From Weizmannia acidilactici (GTDB taxonomy: Bacteria > Bacillota > Bacilli > Bacillales > Bacillaceae_C), in assembly GCF_008974225.1 (NCBI RefSeq), contig NZ_BKZR01000062.1, positions 1 through 14,264 on the forward strand: a stretch of 14,264 bases of DNA, given 5' to 3'. The translations under genes were made by a program, and so were the position numbers. Each line of letters opens with the position of its first letter. Position 1 is the first letter of the stretch. The notes below the pieces were generated by a model. That model did no database searches, was not told where the DNA came from, and was given only the letters and a program-made list of their open reading frames with translations. Positions 1-5,881 of this stretch are shown here, piece after piece.

Positions 1-283
1 TCGCTGAAAGAAAGGTGCACAAAGGCAAAAGGAAACCGGCAAATCCTCCATAATCCGGTGTATGAAGAAATGAAAGCAAAAGCCAAAAAAAGCCTTTGGT
101 CTGACGAGGGCGCGCAAATCTACGCCCGGAGAAGAATCGAGGTAGAAAGCGTGTTTGGTCATATCAAAAGTTCCGCAGATTTTCTTGCGGAGGCTGGTCG
201 CCATCGCCCATAACCATCTGAAACAGGCGGAAAAGAACCGACTGCTTCAGAAAGAAGATCCGGAAAATGAGAAAGCCTGTTGA
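1..283 (+). pseudogene. IS1182-like transposase, C-terminal remnant
   Basis: This is the 3' end of a DDE transposase gene that enters from the left edge. Frame 1 reads through residues including RRRIEVESVFGHIK (about 127-168), the conserved C-terminal block around the last catalytic glutamate in IS1182-type transposases. Frame 1 then runs into a stop at 211-213 after non-homologous residues. Shifting to frame 2 at about 170 restores family-like sequence (RRLVAIAHNHLKQAEKNR) up to a TGA at 281-283. The usual stretch between FGHIK and the AHN motif is also shorter than I remember for the family, so a deletion probably accompanied the frameshift. The piece seen here cannot be translated into an intact protein. 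Family assignment is from remembered motifs. The missing upstream part could be intact outside the window. Confidence 0.75.
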
Positions 284-345
284 GAAAAATGAATTTCTCA
301 ACGGGTTTTCTTGTTTAAAAATGGCTTTTGGGACAGCCCCTTTTT
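267..345 (+). mobile_element. IS 3' end: hairpin plus terminal sequence
   Basis: Directly after the transposase remnant, AGAAAGCCTGTTGAGAAA (270-287) can pair with TTTCTCAACGGGTTTTCT (295-312), allowing two G-U pairs, as a terminator-like hairpin followed by TTGTTT. About 10 bases on comes TGGCTTTTGGGACAGCCCC (323-341), typical of IS ends in this group (inverted complement GGGGCTGTCCCAAAAGCC). A degenerate copy of the same hairpin and end lies at 8493-8570. The outer boundary near 341 is inferred, since the other end of the element is outside the window. Confidence 0.65.
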
Positions 346-557
346 TTCGGAGGCGAGACGCAAACGGTCGGCCGGATGTTGTTTTAAACCGGCGGGTGGG
401 GTATGTGCGGGCTATCTATCTGCCACCTGCCCTGCTTGTTTATCAGCTGAAATGCCGAAAATATCACGAATTTTGCAACTATACCAACAAAAATCCTGCA
501 CATATCCTCAAAATATTGCGGCAAGAGGTATATACCTACACGGGTGTGCTGACAATC
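346..557. other. Intergenic sequence, no gene recognised
   Basis: I see no supportable gene here. An open plus-strand frame crosses it, but it runs through the IS hairpin and IS end, has no ribosome binding site and its product resembles nothing I know. The stretch separates the IS end from the ldh terminator. Confidence 0.5.
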
Positions 558-594
558 TAAAAAAATAACCAGGCTCCTTTGATGGGGAGCCTGG
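558..594 (-). terminator. Rho-independent terminator of ldh
   Basis: On the minus strand a perfect 9-bp stem, CCAGGCTCC pairing with GGAGCCTGG (arms 586-594 and 569-577), is followed by TTATTTTTTT. It starts 14 bp after the ldh stop codon, the normal position for an intrinsic terminator. Confidence 0.9.
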
Positions 595-607
595 CCGCGC
601 CCGATTC

Positions 608-1546
608 TTATAATACCGGCGCCATTGTTTCTTTCAATACTTTTACGGAGTGGTCAAACTGTTGTTGCTCTTTTTCGTTCAATTTAATTTCAACGACTTC
701 GCGGATGCCCTGGCGGTTAATAATGGCAGGCACACCGATGTAAACATCACTGTTGCCGTACTGCCCTTCAAGGTAAGCCGATACCGTCAATACGCTGTTT
801 TCGTTGTTCAGGATGGCTCTTGTAATACGGGTTAAGGACATGCCGATACCGTAGTAAGTCGCACCTTTGCGCTCAATGATGTGGTAAGCCGCATCACGTG
901 TATTGACAAAAATTTCTTCCATCGTTTTTTCGTCAATTTTTCCTTTTTCCGCATTGTATACGATGCTTTCATAGCCAATGGTTGTATGGCTCCATACTGG
1001 AAGTTCCGTATCGCCGTGTTCGCCGATGATCAATGCGTGCACGTTTCTCGGGTCAATTCCGAAATGGGCGCTCAACGAATTGCGTAGACGGGCCGTGTCA
1101 AGCACAGTACCGGAGCCGATAACATGTTCTTTTGGCAGCCCGGACTCTTTCCATGTTACATAAGTCAAAATGTCAACAGGGTTGCTAGCAACAAGGAAAA
1201 TACCGCTAAATCCGCTGTCCATGATGCTCTTGATCATGCCTTTAAAGATTTTTGCGTTTTTGGCAACGAGGTCAAGCCTTGTTTCGCCCGGTTTTTGCGG
1301 GGAACCTGCAGTAATGACAACAAGGTCGGCGGTGCCGCAATCCGAATAATCGCCTTTCCATACACGGGTTGGCGTCGGGGCAAACGGAAGGCCATGGTTC
1401 AAATCCATTGCTTCCCCTTCCGCTTTTGCTTCGTTAATATCAATTAAAACAAGTTCTTCTGCAACGCCCTGGTTAATCATTGCATAGCAATAACTTGTGC
1501 CTACTGCGCCAGTTCCGATCACTGCAACACGGTTTACTTTTTTCAT
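608..1546 (-). CDS. ldh: L-lactate dehydrogenase
   Basis: Cytoplasmic NAD-dependent L-lactate dehydrogenase (pyruvate + NADH to L-lactate + NAD+), which regenerates NAD+ in fermentation. The 312-residue length is normal. Visible landmarks are the Rossmann motif GTGAVG at 11-16, Asp36 for the adenosine ribose, the mobile-loop Arg90 in GETR, Asp150 and Arg153 of the active site, and catalytic His177 in GEHGDTE. Arg155 and His170 have the spacing of the fructose-1,6-bisphosphate site in allosteric bacterial enzymes, so FBP activation is likely. The ATG is preceded by AAAGGAAG 9-10 bases upstream. The stop is TAA. The gene stands alone, with its own terminator, a long leader and a Rex operator, consistent with induction at high NADH/NAD+. 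The sequence is very close to the B. coagulans enzyme as I recall it, which is the main clue to the host. Confidence 0.97.
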   Translation of the reverse strand: MKKVNRVAVIGTGAVGTSYCYAMINQGVAEELVLIDINEAKAEGEAMDLNHGLPFAPTPTRVWKGDYSDCGTADLVVITAGSPQKPGETRLDLVAKNAKIFKGMIKSIMDSGFSGIFLVASNPVDILTYVTWKESGLPKEHVIGSGTVLDTARLRNSLSAHFGIDPRNVHALIIGEHGDTELPVWSHTTIGYESIVYNAEKGKIDEKTMEEIFVNTRDAAYHIIERKGATYYGIGMSLTRITRAILNNENSVLTVSAYLEGQYGNSDVYIGVPAIINRQGIREVVEIKLNEKEQQQFDHSVKVLKETMAPVL

Positions 1547-1824
1547 GTGTTAATCTTCCTTTCCTATCAAAAAGTTAAGAATGTATCCACTGTATGAAAC
1601 CAGTTTTACAAGCCCAGTAAGCCGCCGTTTGAACACAGTTCCAAGTACAGGCAATTTTAAAAGTATTGTTCCAACTTCAATGGATTTCATACACTTGTTT
1701 TTCCTTCATAACAGGAAATTGAAACTTGCCGCGGAATGTGCCGGCATGGCTTCCGAAACTTATTGTACTGTTCGCACAAGCATGACTGGATTTGAACGTT
1801 CTTTTCATTTTCCTTCATGCCACA
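1547..1824 (-). promoter_or_regulatory. Long 5' leader of ldh
   Basis: About 280 nt lie between the predicted ldh start point and its ATG. They contain no terminator with a U tract and no T-box or SAM-box signature that I can see. An imperfect inverted repeat (1591-1601 TGTATGAAACC with 1682-1693) could fold about 80 nt into a stem-loop. The element ATGAAGGAAAA occurs twice in the minus strand (ending near 1806 and 1700). Regulatory function is unproven. Confidence 0.35.
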
Positions 1825-1830
1825 AAACTA

Positions 1831-1839
1831 AGTATACCA
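1831..1839 (-). promoter_or_regulatory. ldh extended -10 promoter element
   Basis: The minus strand reads TGG-TATACT, an extended -10 (TG-N-TATAAT type). No good -35 hexamer stands 17 bp upstream; instead the Rex operator covers that position. A start near 1824 would give a leader of about 280 nt before the ldh ATG at 1546. The assignment is by pattern only; a second promoter closer to the gene is not excluded. Confidence 0.6.
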
Positions 1840-1845
1840 CCTTTT

Positions 1846-1863
1846 TTGTGATTAGATTCACAA
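1846..1863. promoter_or_regulatory. Rex operator (redox repressor site)
   Basis: TTGTGA-TTAGAT-TCACAA is an 18-bp perfect inverted repeat with a 6-bp centre, matching the Rex consensus TTGTGA-N6-TCACAA. Rex is the NADH/NAD+-sensing repressor of ldh and other fermentation genes in Firmicutes. The site begins 9 bp upstream of the -10 and covers the -35 region, so a bound repressor would block polymerase. Confidence 0.9.
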
Positions 1864-2050
1864 AATTTATGGCAAAAAAATGAAAGTTTCCCCACTTTTT
1901 TGCGTGATTTTGAATGATTATGACGTTTTTTTCAAATCATCCGTTTACATTTTTCGCTAATCTGTTTATTTAAAATGATATTTCTATTACGCATTTTTTG
2001 GTGTCTATATGTAAAAAATAAGCCAAATGAAAATGTTAAATTTTAACAAG

Positions 2051-2072
2051 AAAAAATCCCCCGGCAGGAGGA
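2051..2072 (-). terminator. Terminator of the SinI-like gene
   Basis: The minus strand reads TCCTCC-TGCC-GGGGGA followed by six T residues: a 6-bp stem (one T-G pair) with a 4-nt loop and a U tract. It begins 65 bp after the stop of the small SinI-like gene. The stem is short, hence moderate confidence. Confidence 0.6.
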
Positions 2073-2137
2073 TGAATGCTGTGGATTTTAATCGACTAGG
2101 CTTCATGATAACGCAATTTCTGATGGGCAAAAGCATC

Positions 2138-2254
2138 TTACGAAAGGAAAAAACTGCGGTTGATAAAAAGACGGACTTCTTCGATGCTGAAGCCAATTCT
2201 CTTTGCTAAAATTAATTGGTACCACTCCCGGTCGGCTTCTTCCAGCTGGTTCAT
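2138..2254 (-). CDS. SinI-like anti-repressor, 38 aa
   Basis: This 38-residue gene (MNQLEEADREWYQLILAK... then RIGFSIEEVRLFINRSFFLS, TAA stop) matches the short helix-hook region of SinI, the Bacillus anti-repressor that binds SinR. The family pattern is LDxEWxxLxxEAKxxxIxxEEIRxFL; here DREWYQLILAKRIGFSIEEVRLFI occupies residues 8-31. In B. subtilis, SinI disrupts SinR and so derepresses matrix genes. The ATG has an excellent site, AAGGAGG, 7-8 bases upstream. A c-di-GMP-I riboswitch immediately precedes it and its own promoter and terminator flank it, so it is an independent unit. No sinR lies in the window, so the partner must be elsewhere. The plus-strand frame over the same bases resembles nothing. 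The partner could be a SinR paralogue rather than SinR itself. Confidence 0.82.
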   Translation of the reverse strand: MNQLEEADREWYQLILAKRIGFSIEEVRLFINRSFFLS

Positions 2255-2273
2255 AGATTTTGCCTCCTTGTTT

Positions 2274-2350
2274 GTGGCAACCCTGCCGTCATAGCAATCA
2301 TGCCTTAGACCTGTGGCTTTGCACCTTTACCTTTCAGTAATTTGCTCTTT
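2274..2350 (-). ncRNA. Cyclic di-GMP-I (GEMM-I) riboswitch
   Basis: On the minus strand, in order: GCAAA (P1 5' strand); TTACT-GAAA-GGTAA, a 5-bp hairpin with a GNRA tetraloop; the conserved GGTGCAAAGCC; a second arm GTCTAAG-GCA-TGAT-TGC-TATGAC, whose internal loop UCUAAG/UAUGA is the 11-nt tetraloop receptor with a C-G to U-A exchange; GGC closing with GCC; and GGGTTGCC (P1 3' strand). Order and spacing are those of GEMM-I aptamers. P1 is only about 4 contiguous pairs (GCAA/TTGC), weaker than usual. The aptamer ends 7 nt before the AAGGAGG of the SinI-like gene. No terminator lies between, so control is more likely translational than transcriptional. Confidence 0.85.
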
Positions 2351-2379
2351 CATTTTTTGTTCATATTACTTGTATTCTT

Positions 2380-2408
2380 ACAATAAGCGATATTGCGACC
2401 GTTTTCAA
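2380..2408 (-). promoter_or_regulatory. Promoter of the riboswitch-sinI-like unit
   Basis: The minus strand has TTGAAA (2403-2408), a 17-bp spacer and TATTGT (2380-2385), a reasonable sigma-A promoter. Transcription would begin near 2373, about 20 nt before the aptamer, giving a leader of about 118 nt. Its position fits the riboswitch well, which raises confidence. Confidence 0.6.
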
Positions 2409-2518
2409 TCATAATACCTAAACAAAGCAAAACTCAGGAAAAAAGGACTGTTTTTGACATATTTCACGGCAGCGAAACCTGTTTCACCCGGGGGCCTGCC
2501 CGTATCCTTTTGGGAAAG

Positions 2519-2543
2519 TCGAATAAAAAAAGTGGGGTGCCCG
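2519..2543 (-). terminator. Weak terminator after the cadherin-like gene
   Basis: Just after the TAA at 2545 the minus strand reads AGCGGG-CAC-CCCACT followed by TTTTTT. The stem has one C-A mismatch, so it is a weak candidate, but its position and U tract are right. Confidence 0.45.
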
Positions 2544-2544
2544 C

Positions 2545-4248
2545 TTAATTAAAAGAAAATAACGATTTAAAAAATGATTCAATCGAACTGACGAATTTCG
2601 ACCACCAAGAAGGTTGCTGCTGCTGTGTTTGGAACGCGGCAGTAGCTGCTGTTCGGGTTTGCGCCGTGCCGGAGGAAAACGCATCATCTGCCTGCCTTGC
2701 GGATGTACTGCCCGTATCGGATACAGTTGTAGAAGTGCCTGTTACTTTTTTCTTAAATACCAACACGTACGTCTTCCGTTCGCTTCCATTAGTCACAACA
2801 ACCGATACGACTTTTTCCGCTTCGTTTTTCCCAATTGAAATTTTGCCGGCCGAACTGTCTCGAATGGATACTGTTGATCCTGAATATGTTGGCGTTGCCG
2901 TAATGGTAACGGATTCTAAGCTGGTGGCAAGCTTAATATGGTACGTATACTCATTTTTGCTGAAATCTTTATTCCACGTCCCTTTGGAAACTGTAAGCGA
3001 TGAGAGCGTCGCTTTGCTTACTGCCGCAGTGCTGCCTTTTGTGCCCATATTTTTCACCGAAACAGCCGCCGAAGTTTTCAGCGCCGTTGTGCCGGCGGAT
3101 AAGGAACTGTTTTTCCCCGAAAAAGCTGCCGCCATTTTGAAGGCGATGCCGGCTGCAGTCTTGTTTAAGGCTTGTGAAGCCATGCTGTTTCCGCCTGATG
3201 TTTGATTCCAGGCCTCCGACATGCCGCTTGCTGTTTTCCCGGCCAACGCGCCTTGCTTCACTATGCCTTCACTACCTGCCCCCGCTTGTTTTGACGCGCC
3301 TGTGTTTTTTGTGCCCGGCTGTTTAGAGGTGCTGCCAGGCAATTCGGCTTTCGTTCCGCCCGTCTGCTTACCTTGGTTCAGCGGTTTTTCATCATCCTTT
3401 CTCGTCACATGTAATGTATACGTTTTGGCTTCGCCGTTTTCTGCCGTTACTATGATCGAAATCGTTGTTTTTTCGACCGGCAGCTTGACTGAAACAGCTT
3501 TCGATTTATACATAATGCCGTTTACTTTGACAGAAGCTGTGCTGTCTTTCACTTTCGGCGTAATTTTGAGAACCGATGTACTGTTTGGAACCGTCACGTT
3601 ATATGAAGTTTTAGATGATTGAAATGCCGGCGACAAACGCCCCGCAGATAATAGAATGCCGGACAAGCGGTTATCGGCGCTCTATTCCCGGGTGATTGCC
3701 AGTGAATATACAGTCGGAGTTGCTATCCCGGATGAATCCGAAACCTCTATCGTGAAAGTATTTTTTCCGGTTTTAAGATCCAAACCCGTTTCCACCCCGT
3801 TTGAGACCTTTTCTCCGTTGACTTTGATCACCGCATTTTCAACATTGCTTTTTAATATAAGGCCGATTTTGGCCACGCTGTTTGCAACAGTCGCTTCATA
3901 TATCGTCGTGTCCGGAGAAAATTTTTGGGAAAGTGTTGCACCGTTGATCGTCATTTCCGAGAGTTTAGCTGCCTGTTCCGTTTCAGGCAAGCCCGTTTGC
4001 GACGTTGAGTTTGTTGGCGATGTCCCTGAGTCCGACGTTTGGCTTGTTAACGATGTTCCCATTTGTGGTGTTTGGATTGCAGCCATACCACTTTGCCCGG
4101 CTGTTGAAGAGATGCTTTGATCCTCCTGCACGGCAGTTGAAGGACCCGAAGTGCCTGCGGCTAATGCTGTATAAGGCAGCTGCGAAACCGTCCCAAGCCC
4201 CACCATTGATACAATGAGTGCTGTTTTCACGCCTTTTTCCACTTTCAT
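2545..4248 (-). pseudogene. Secreted cadherin-like-domain protein, interrupted by TAG
   Basis: One frame of 567 codons is interrupted by a single TAG at codon 189 (3682-3684). The first 188 residues hold a signal peptide (MKVEKGVKTALIVSMVG..., cleavage probably after TALA near 31), an S/T/Q/G-rich linker and a cadherin-like beta-sandwich domain at about 95-187 ending YSLAITRE. The same frame resumes after the stop with SADNRLSGILLSAGRLSPAF, the start of a second such domain (about 195-283), then a long S/T/A/G/K-rich linker, a third domain (about 415-501) and a tail ending in an aromatic, possibly amphipathic segment (PSWWSKFVSSIESFFKSLFSFN region). The downstream part has only a TTG at 3666 without a ribosome binding site, so it is unlikely to be made separately. 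The first ATG has a weak GGGTGG site 8 nt upstream. No LPXTG anchor is visible. These domains occur in bacterial surface and adhesion proteins; exact function is unknown. Sequencing error or readthrough are alternatives to a true pseudogene. Confidence 0.8.
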
Positions 4249-4286
4249 GTTCGTTCCACCCGCATCCTTTTTCCATTACTAGCCCT

Positions 4287-4320
4287 AGTATAGCGCTTTT
4301 TGCTTAAATCTTGCTTAAAT
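4287..4320 (-). promoter_or_regulatory. Promoter with 11-bp direct repeats
   Basis: Upstream of the cadherin-like gene the minus strand has TATACT (4287-4292) as a -10. Two identical ATTTAAGCAA repeats with exactly 11-bp period (4311-4320 and 4300-4309) cover the -35 position, where no good -35 hexamer exists. Tandem 11-bp repeats at a poor -35 are typical of activator sites for OmpR/PhoB-type response regulators; which one is unknown. Confidence 0.5.
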
Positions 4321-4370
4321 TTCGGAAAAGGTACGGGTGCTTATTAAAATATTCCTGTTGGAACCTTCCG

Positions 4371-4396
4371 AAAAAAAGCGCTCGCTTCCGGACGCT
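4371..4396 (-). terminator. Terminator of the hydroxyacid dehydrogenase gene
   Basis: Six bases after the TAG stop the minus strand folds AGCGTCCG-GAAG-CGAGCGCT (7 of 8 pairs, one G-T, one mismatch), followed by TTTTTTT. A tetraloop, stem and U tract make a standard intrinsic terminator. Confidence 0.8.
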
Positions 4397-4402
4397 GTTT
4401 CA

Positions 4403-5368
4403 CTACTGTATTGTTTGCGGCGTATTGACAAGGTGGGAAACAGGCAAACCACTTAAGAATCTGCCGATATTTTTTTCGGTGATTTTGCCGATCCTCCGTA
4501 CACATTCCGCCGTTGCCCCTCCGATATGCGGGGTGGCGACCACATTCGGGAGGCCGGCCAGTTTTGAATCGGTCGGTTCTTTTGAAAAAACATCTAGTGC
4601 GGCGCCTTTTATGCTACCGGCCTTCAACACTTCATACAGGGCGCCTTCGTCAATGATATCCCCCCTCGCAATATTGATTAAAAAAGCCGAACGTTTCATT
4701 AGAGCAAGCCTTTTCCGGTCAAGCATGCGGTAAGTGGAGCTTTTTAGCGCCGTGCAGACCGTGACATAATCGGAGGTTTCCAGCAGCTCTTCCAGTTCAA
4801 CAAACGAAACATCCCATTTCCGGGCCGCCTGCACATTCATATATGTTCCGCTTGCCACGATTTCCATTCCGAAGCCGGATGCCAATTGCGCGATTTTTTG
4901 CCCGATGCTGCCGAAGCCGATAATGCCGAGCCTTTTGCCACCGAGTTCATTGCCGATTGCAATCCCCCATCCACCTGCTTTTACCGCCCGGTCGGATTTT
5001 GGAATTTGCCTTGAAACGGACAGCATCAGCCCGACCGCAAGCTCCGCAACGGAGGATGCATTCTGTCCGGGGGCGTTTGTAACAAAGATGCCTTTTTCCG
5101 CTGCATAATCGAGGTCAATATTATCCACCCCCGTACCATATTTGAGAATGTATTTCAGAGACGGAGCCGCATCAATCACTTCTTTATCCACGCGGTCAAT
5201 GCCGTTGATGTAAATATCAGCATCTTTTAAGTAAGCCATCAATTCCCGCTGATCGGCTGCATAGTCCTTAATCAGGCAGGAAACTTCCACACCGAGGTTT
5301 TCGAGATTTTCCACGATTTGCGGATATGCCTCGTAAAAAGGACGCCCGATCGAAAACAATACTTTCAC
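4403..5368 (-). CDS. D-isomer-specific 2-hydroxyacid dehydrogenase
   Basis: A 321-residue NAD(P)-dependent oxidoreductase of the D-2-hydroxyacid dehydrogenase family, related to phosphoglycerate, hydroxypyruvate and D-lactate dehydrogenases. The split catalytic domain starts at residue 1 and returns after about 285. The nucleotide-binding motif GFGSIG is at 151-156 after a beta strand (KRLGII). The family triad is Arg235 (NIARG), Glu264 (SKEP) and His281 (TPHIGG). Length is that of the short subfamily, with no regulatory ACT domain as in SerA. I place the start at a GTG with AAAGGAGG 7 bases upstream; the frame stays open for 142 codons further up, but that part is repeat-rich and low-complexity. 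The gene ends in a double stop, TAG TGA. It stands alone between its terminator and a gap of about 500 bp, so context does not identify the substrate. Confidence 0.9.
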   Translation of the reverse strand: MKVLFSIGRPFYEAYPQIVENLENLGVEVSCLIKDYAADQRELMAYLKDADIYINGIDRVDKEVIDAAPSLKYILKYGTGVDNIDLDYAAEKGIFVTNAPGQNASSVAELAVGLMLSVSRQIPKSDRAVKAGGWGIAIGNELGGKRLGIIGFGSIGQKIAQLASGFGMEIVASGTYMNVQAARKWDVSFVELEELLETSDYVTVCTALKSSTYRMLDRKRLALMKRSAFLINIARGDIIDEGALYEVLKAGSIKGAALDVFSKEPTDSKLAGLPNVVATPHIGGATAECVRRIGKITEKNIGRFLSGLPVSHLVNTPQTIQ

Positions 5369-5395
5369 CGCGTTAAACCTCCTTTGTTGGCCGCT

Positions 5396-5425
5396 TATAT
5401 ACTTCCATTTGTAACCATTATCCAA
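5396..5425 (-). promoter_or_regulatory. Possible promoter of the hydroxyacid dehydrogenase gene
   Basis: TTGGAT (5420-5425), 18 bp, TATATA (5396-5401) on the minus strand, just upstream of the ribosome binding site. Each hexamer matches only 4 of 6. It lies downstream of the terminator at 5519, as the gene's own promoter should. Confidence 0.35.
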
Positions 5426-5518
5426 CGTTTTCCCGCTTTTATCATTATTCTTGTTAGAAAATCTTCCGCAAAATCGCAAGGCGGAAGGACTTCTCACAAT
5501 CATAAAAGCCATTTTAAT

Positions 5519-5549
5519 GAAAAAAATACTGAGAAGGACATTCTTCTCA
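5519..5549 (-). terminator. Intergenic terminator or attenuator
   Basis: The minus strand has TGAGAAG-AATGTC-CTTCTCA (perfect 7-bp stem, 6-nt loop), then GTATTTTTTT. It lies 150 bp upstream of the hydroxyacid dehydrogenase start and 333 bp downstream of the preceding gene. It may end leftover transcription from that gene, or act as an attenuator in a leader; no known riboswitch motif precedes it. Confidence 0.6.
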
Positions 5550-5617
5550 ATAGGGGCTCTTTTAATGCAGGAAATTTGCATACAGCAGTGCCTCTTCTCC
5601 CTGCTTTTTCTCCTGTT

Positions 5618-5722
5618 CGCTGATTTTTCACACTTTTCCGCTGATATTTTTAAGGTCCCCGCCGATTTTCCTGGGTAGTCCGCCGATTTTTCCGCAATTT
5701 CCGCTGATTTTGCAATTTCAGG
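5618..5722. repeat. Five 21-bp degenerate tandem repeats
   Basis: The core CGCYGATTTT recurs with starts at 5618, 5639, 5660, 5681 and 5702, an exact 21-bp period with variable tails. On the minus strand the frame gives a seven-residue pattern around K-S-A-(D/E/G/N) (KSAEIAE, KSADYPG, KSAGTLK and so on), open and in frame with the downstream dehydrogenase. No start signal supports translation, so I treat it as intergenic repeat DNA. I have an impression that similar SAD-type repeats are scattered in Bacillus genomes; this needs a search. Confidence 0.75.
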
Positions 5723-5821
5723 GGGAACGGGCGGTCTTTGTTTCGCATAAGGGTCCCGGCTCCCGCCCGGCCTCTTTCCCCGCAAGAGTCCCATTAAATC
5801 CAGTGAAATCGTATTGCAACT

Positions 5822-5868
5822 AAAAAAGGGGGTGCCGTTTCCCTGACTTTTGGGGCCGGCCCCTTTTT
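5822..5868 (-). terminator. Terminator-like structure after the glycosyltransferase gene
   Basis: After the stop at 5882 the minus strand can pair AAAAAGGGGCC with a later GGCACCCCCTTTTT segment (bulged stem, long loop), ending in TTTTTT. A separate GGGG-CCGG-CCCC hairpin lies inside. It could work in either direction. The long loop lowers confidence. Confidence 0.45.
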
Positions 5869-5881
5869 ATCTGCGGATTTT

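Noticed and set aside
267..560. 97-codon plus-strand ORF
   Set aside because: It spans the IS hairpin, the IS end and unrelated intergenic DNA without a start signal.
1687..1816. 43-codon minus-strand ORF in the ldh leader (from ATG AAG GAA AAT)
   Set aside because: No ribosome binding site, starts almost at the predicted transcript end, and no recognisable product.
2027..2209. 60-codon plus-strand frame with GGAGG before an internal ATG
   Set aside because: It lies over the SinI-like gene and its terminator; the GGAGG is the terminator stem, and the product resembles nothing, while the minus strand has a family match with a better ribosome site.
2545..3666. Second cadherin-like gene starting at TTG 3666
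   Set aside because: Same frame as the upstream gene, no ribosome site, no signal peptide; better seen as the second part of one interrupted gene.
5369..5794. N-terminal extension of the hydroxyacid dehydrogenase to 463 residues
   Set aside because: The added part is repeat-rich and crosses a terminator; the GTG at 5368 has a strong AAAGGAGG and gives a normal family length.
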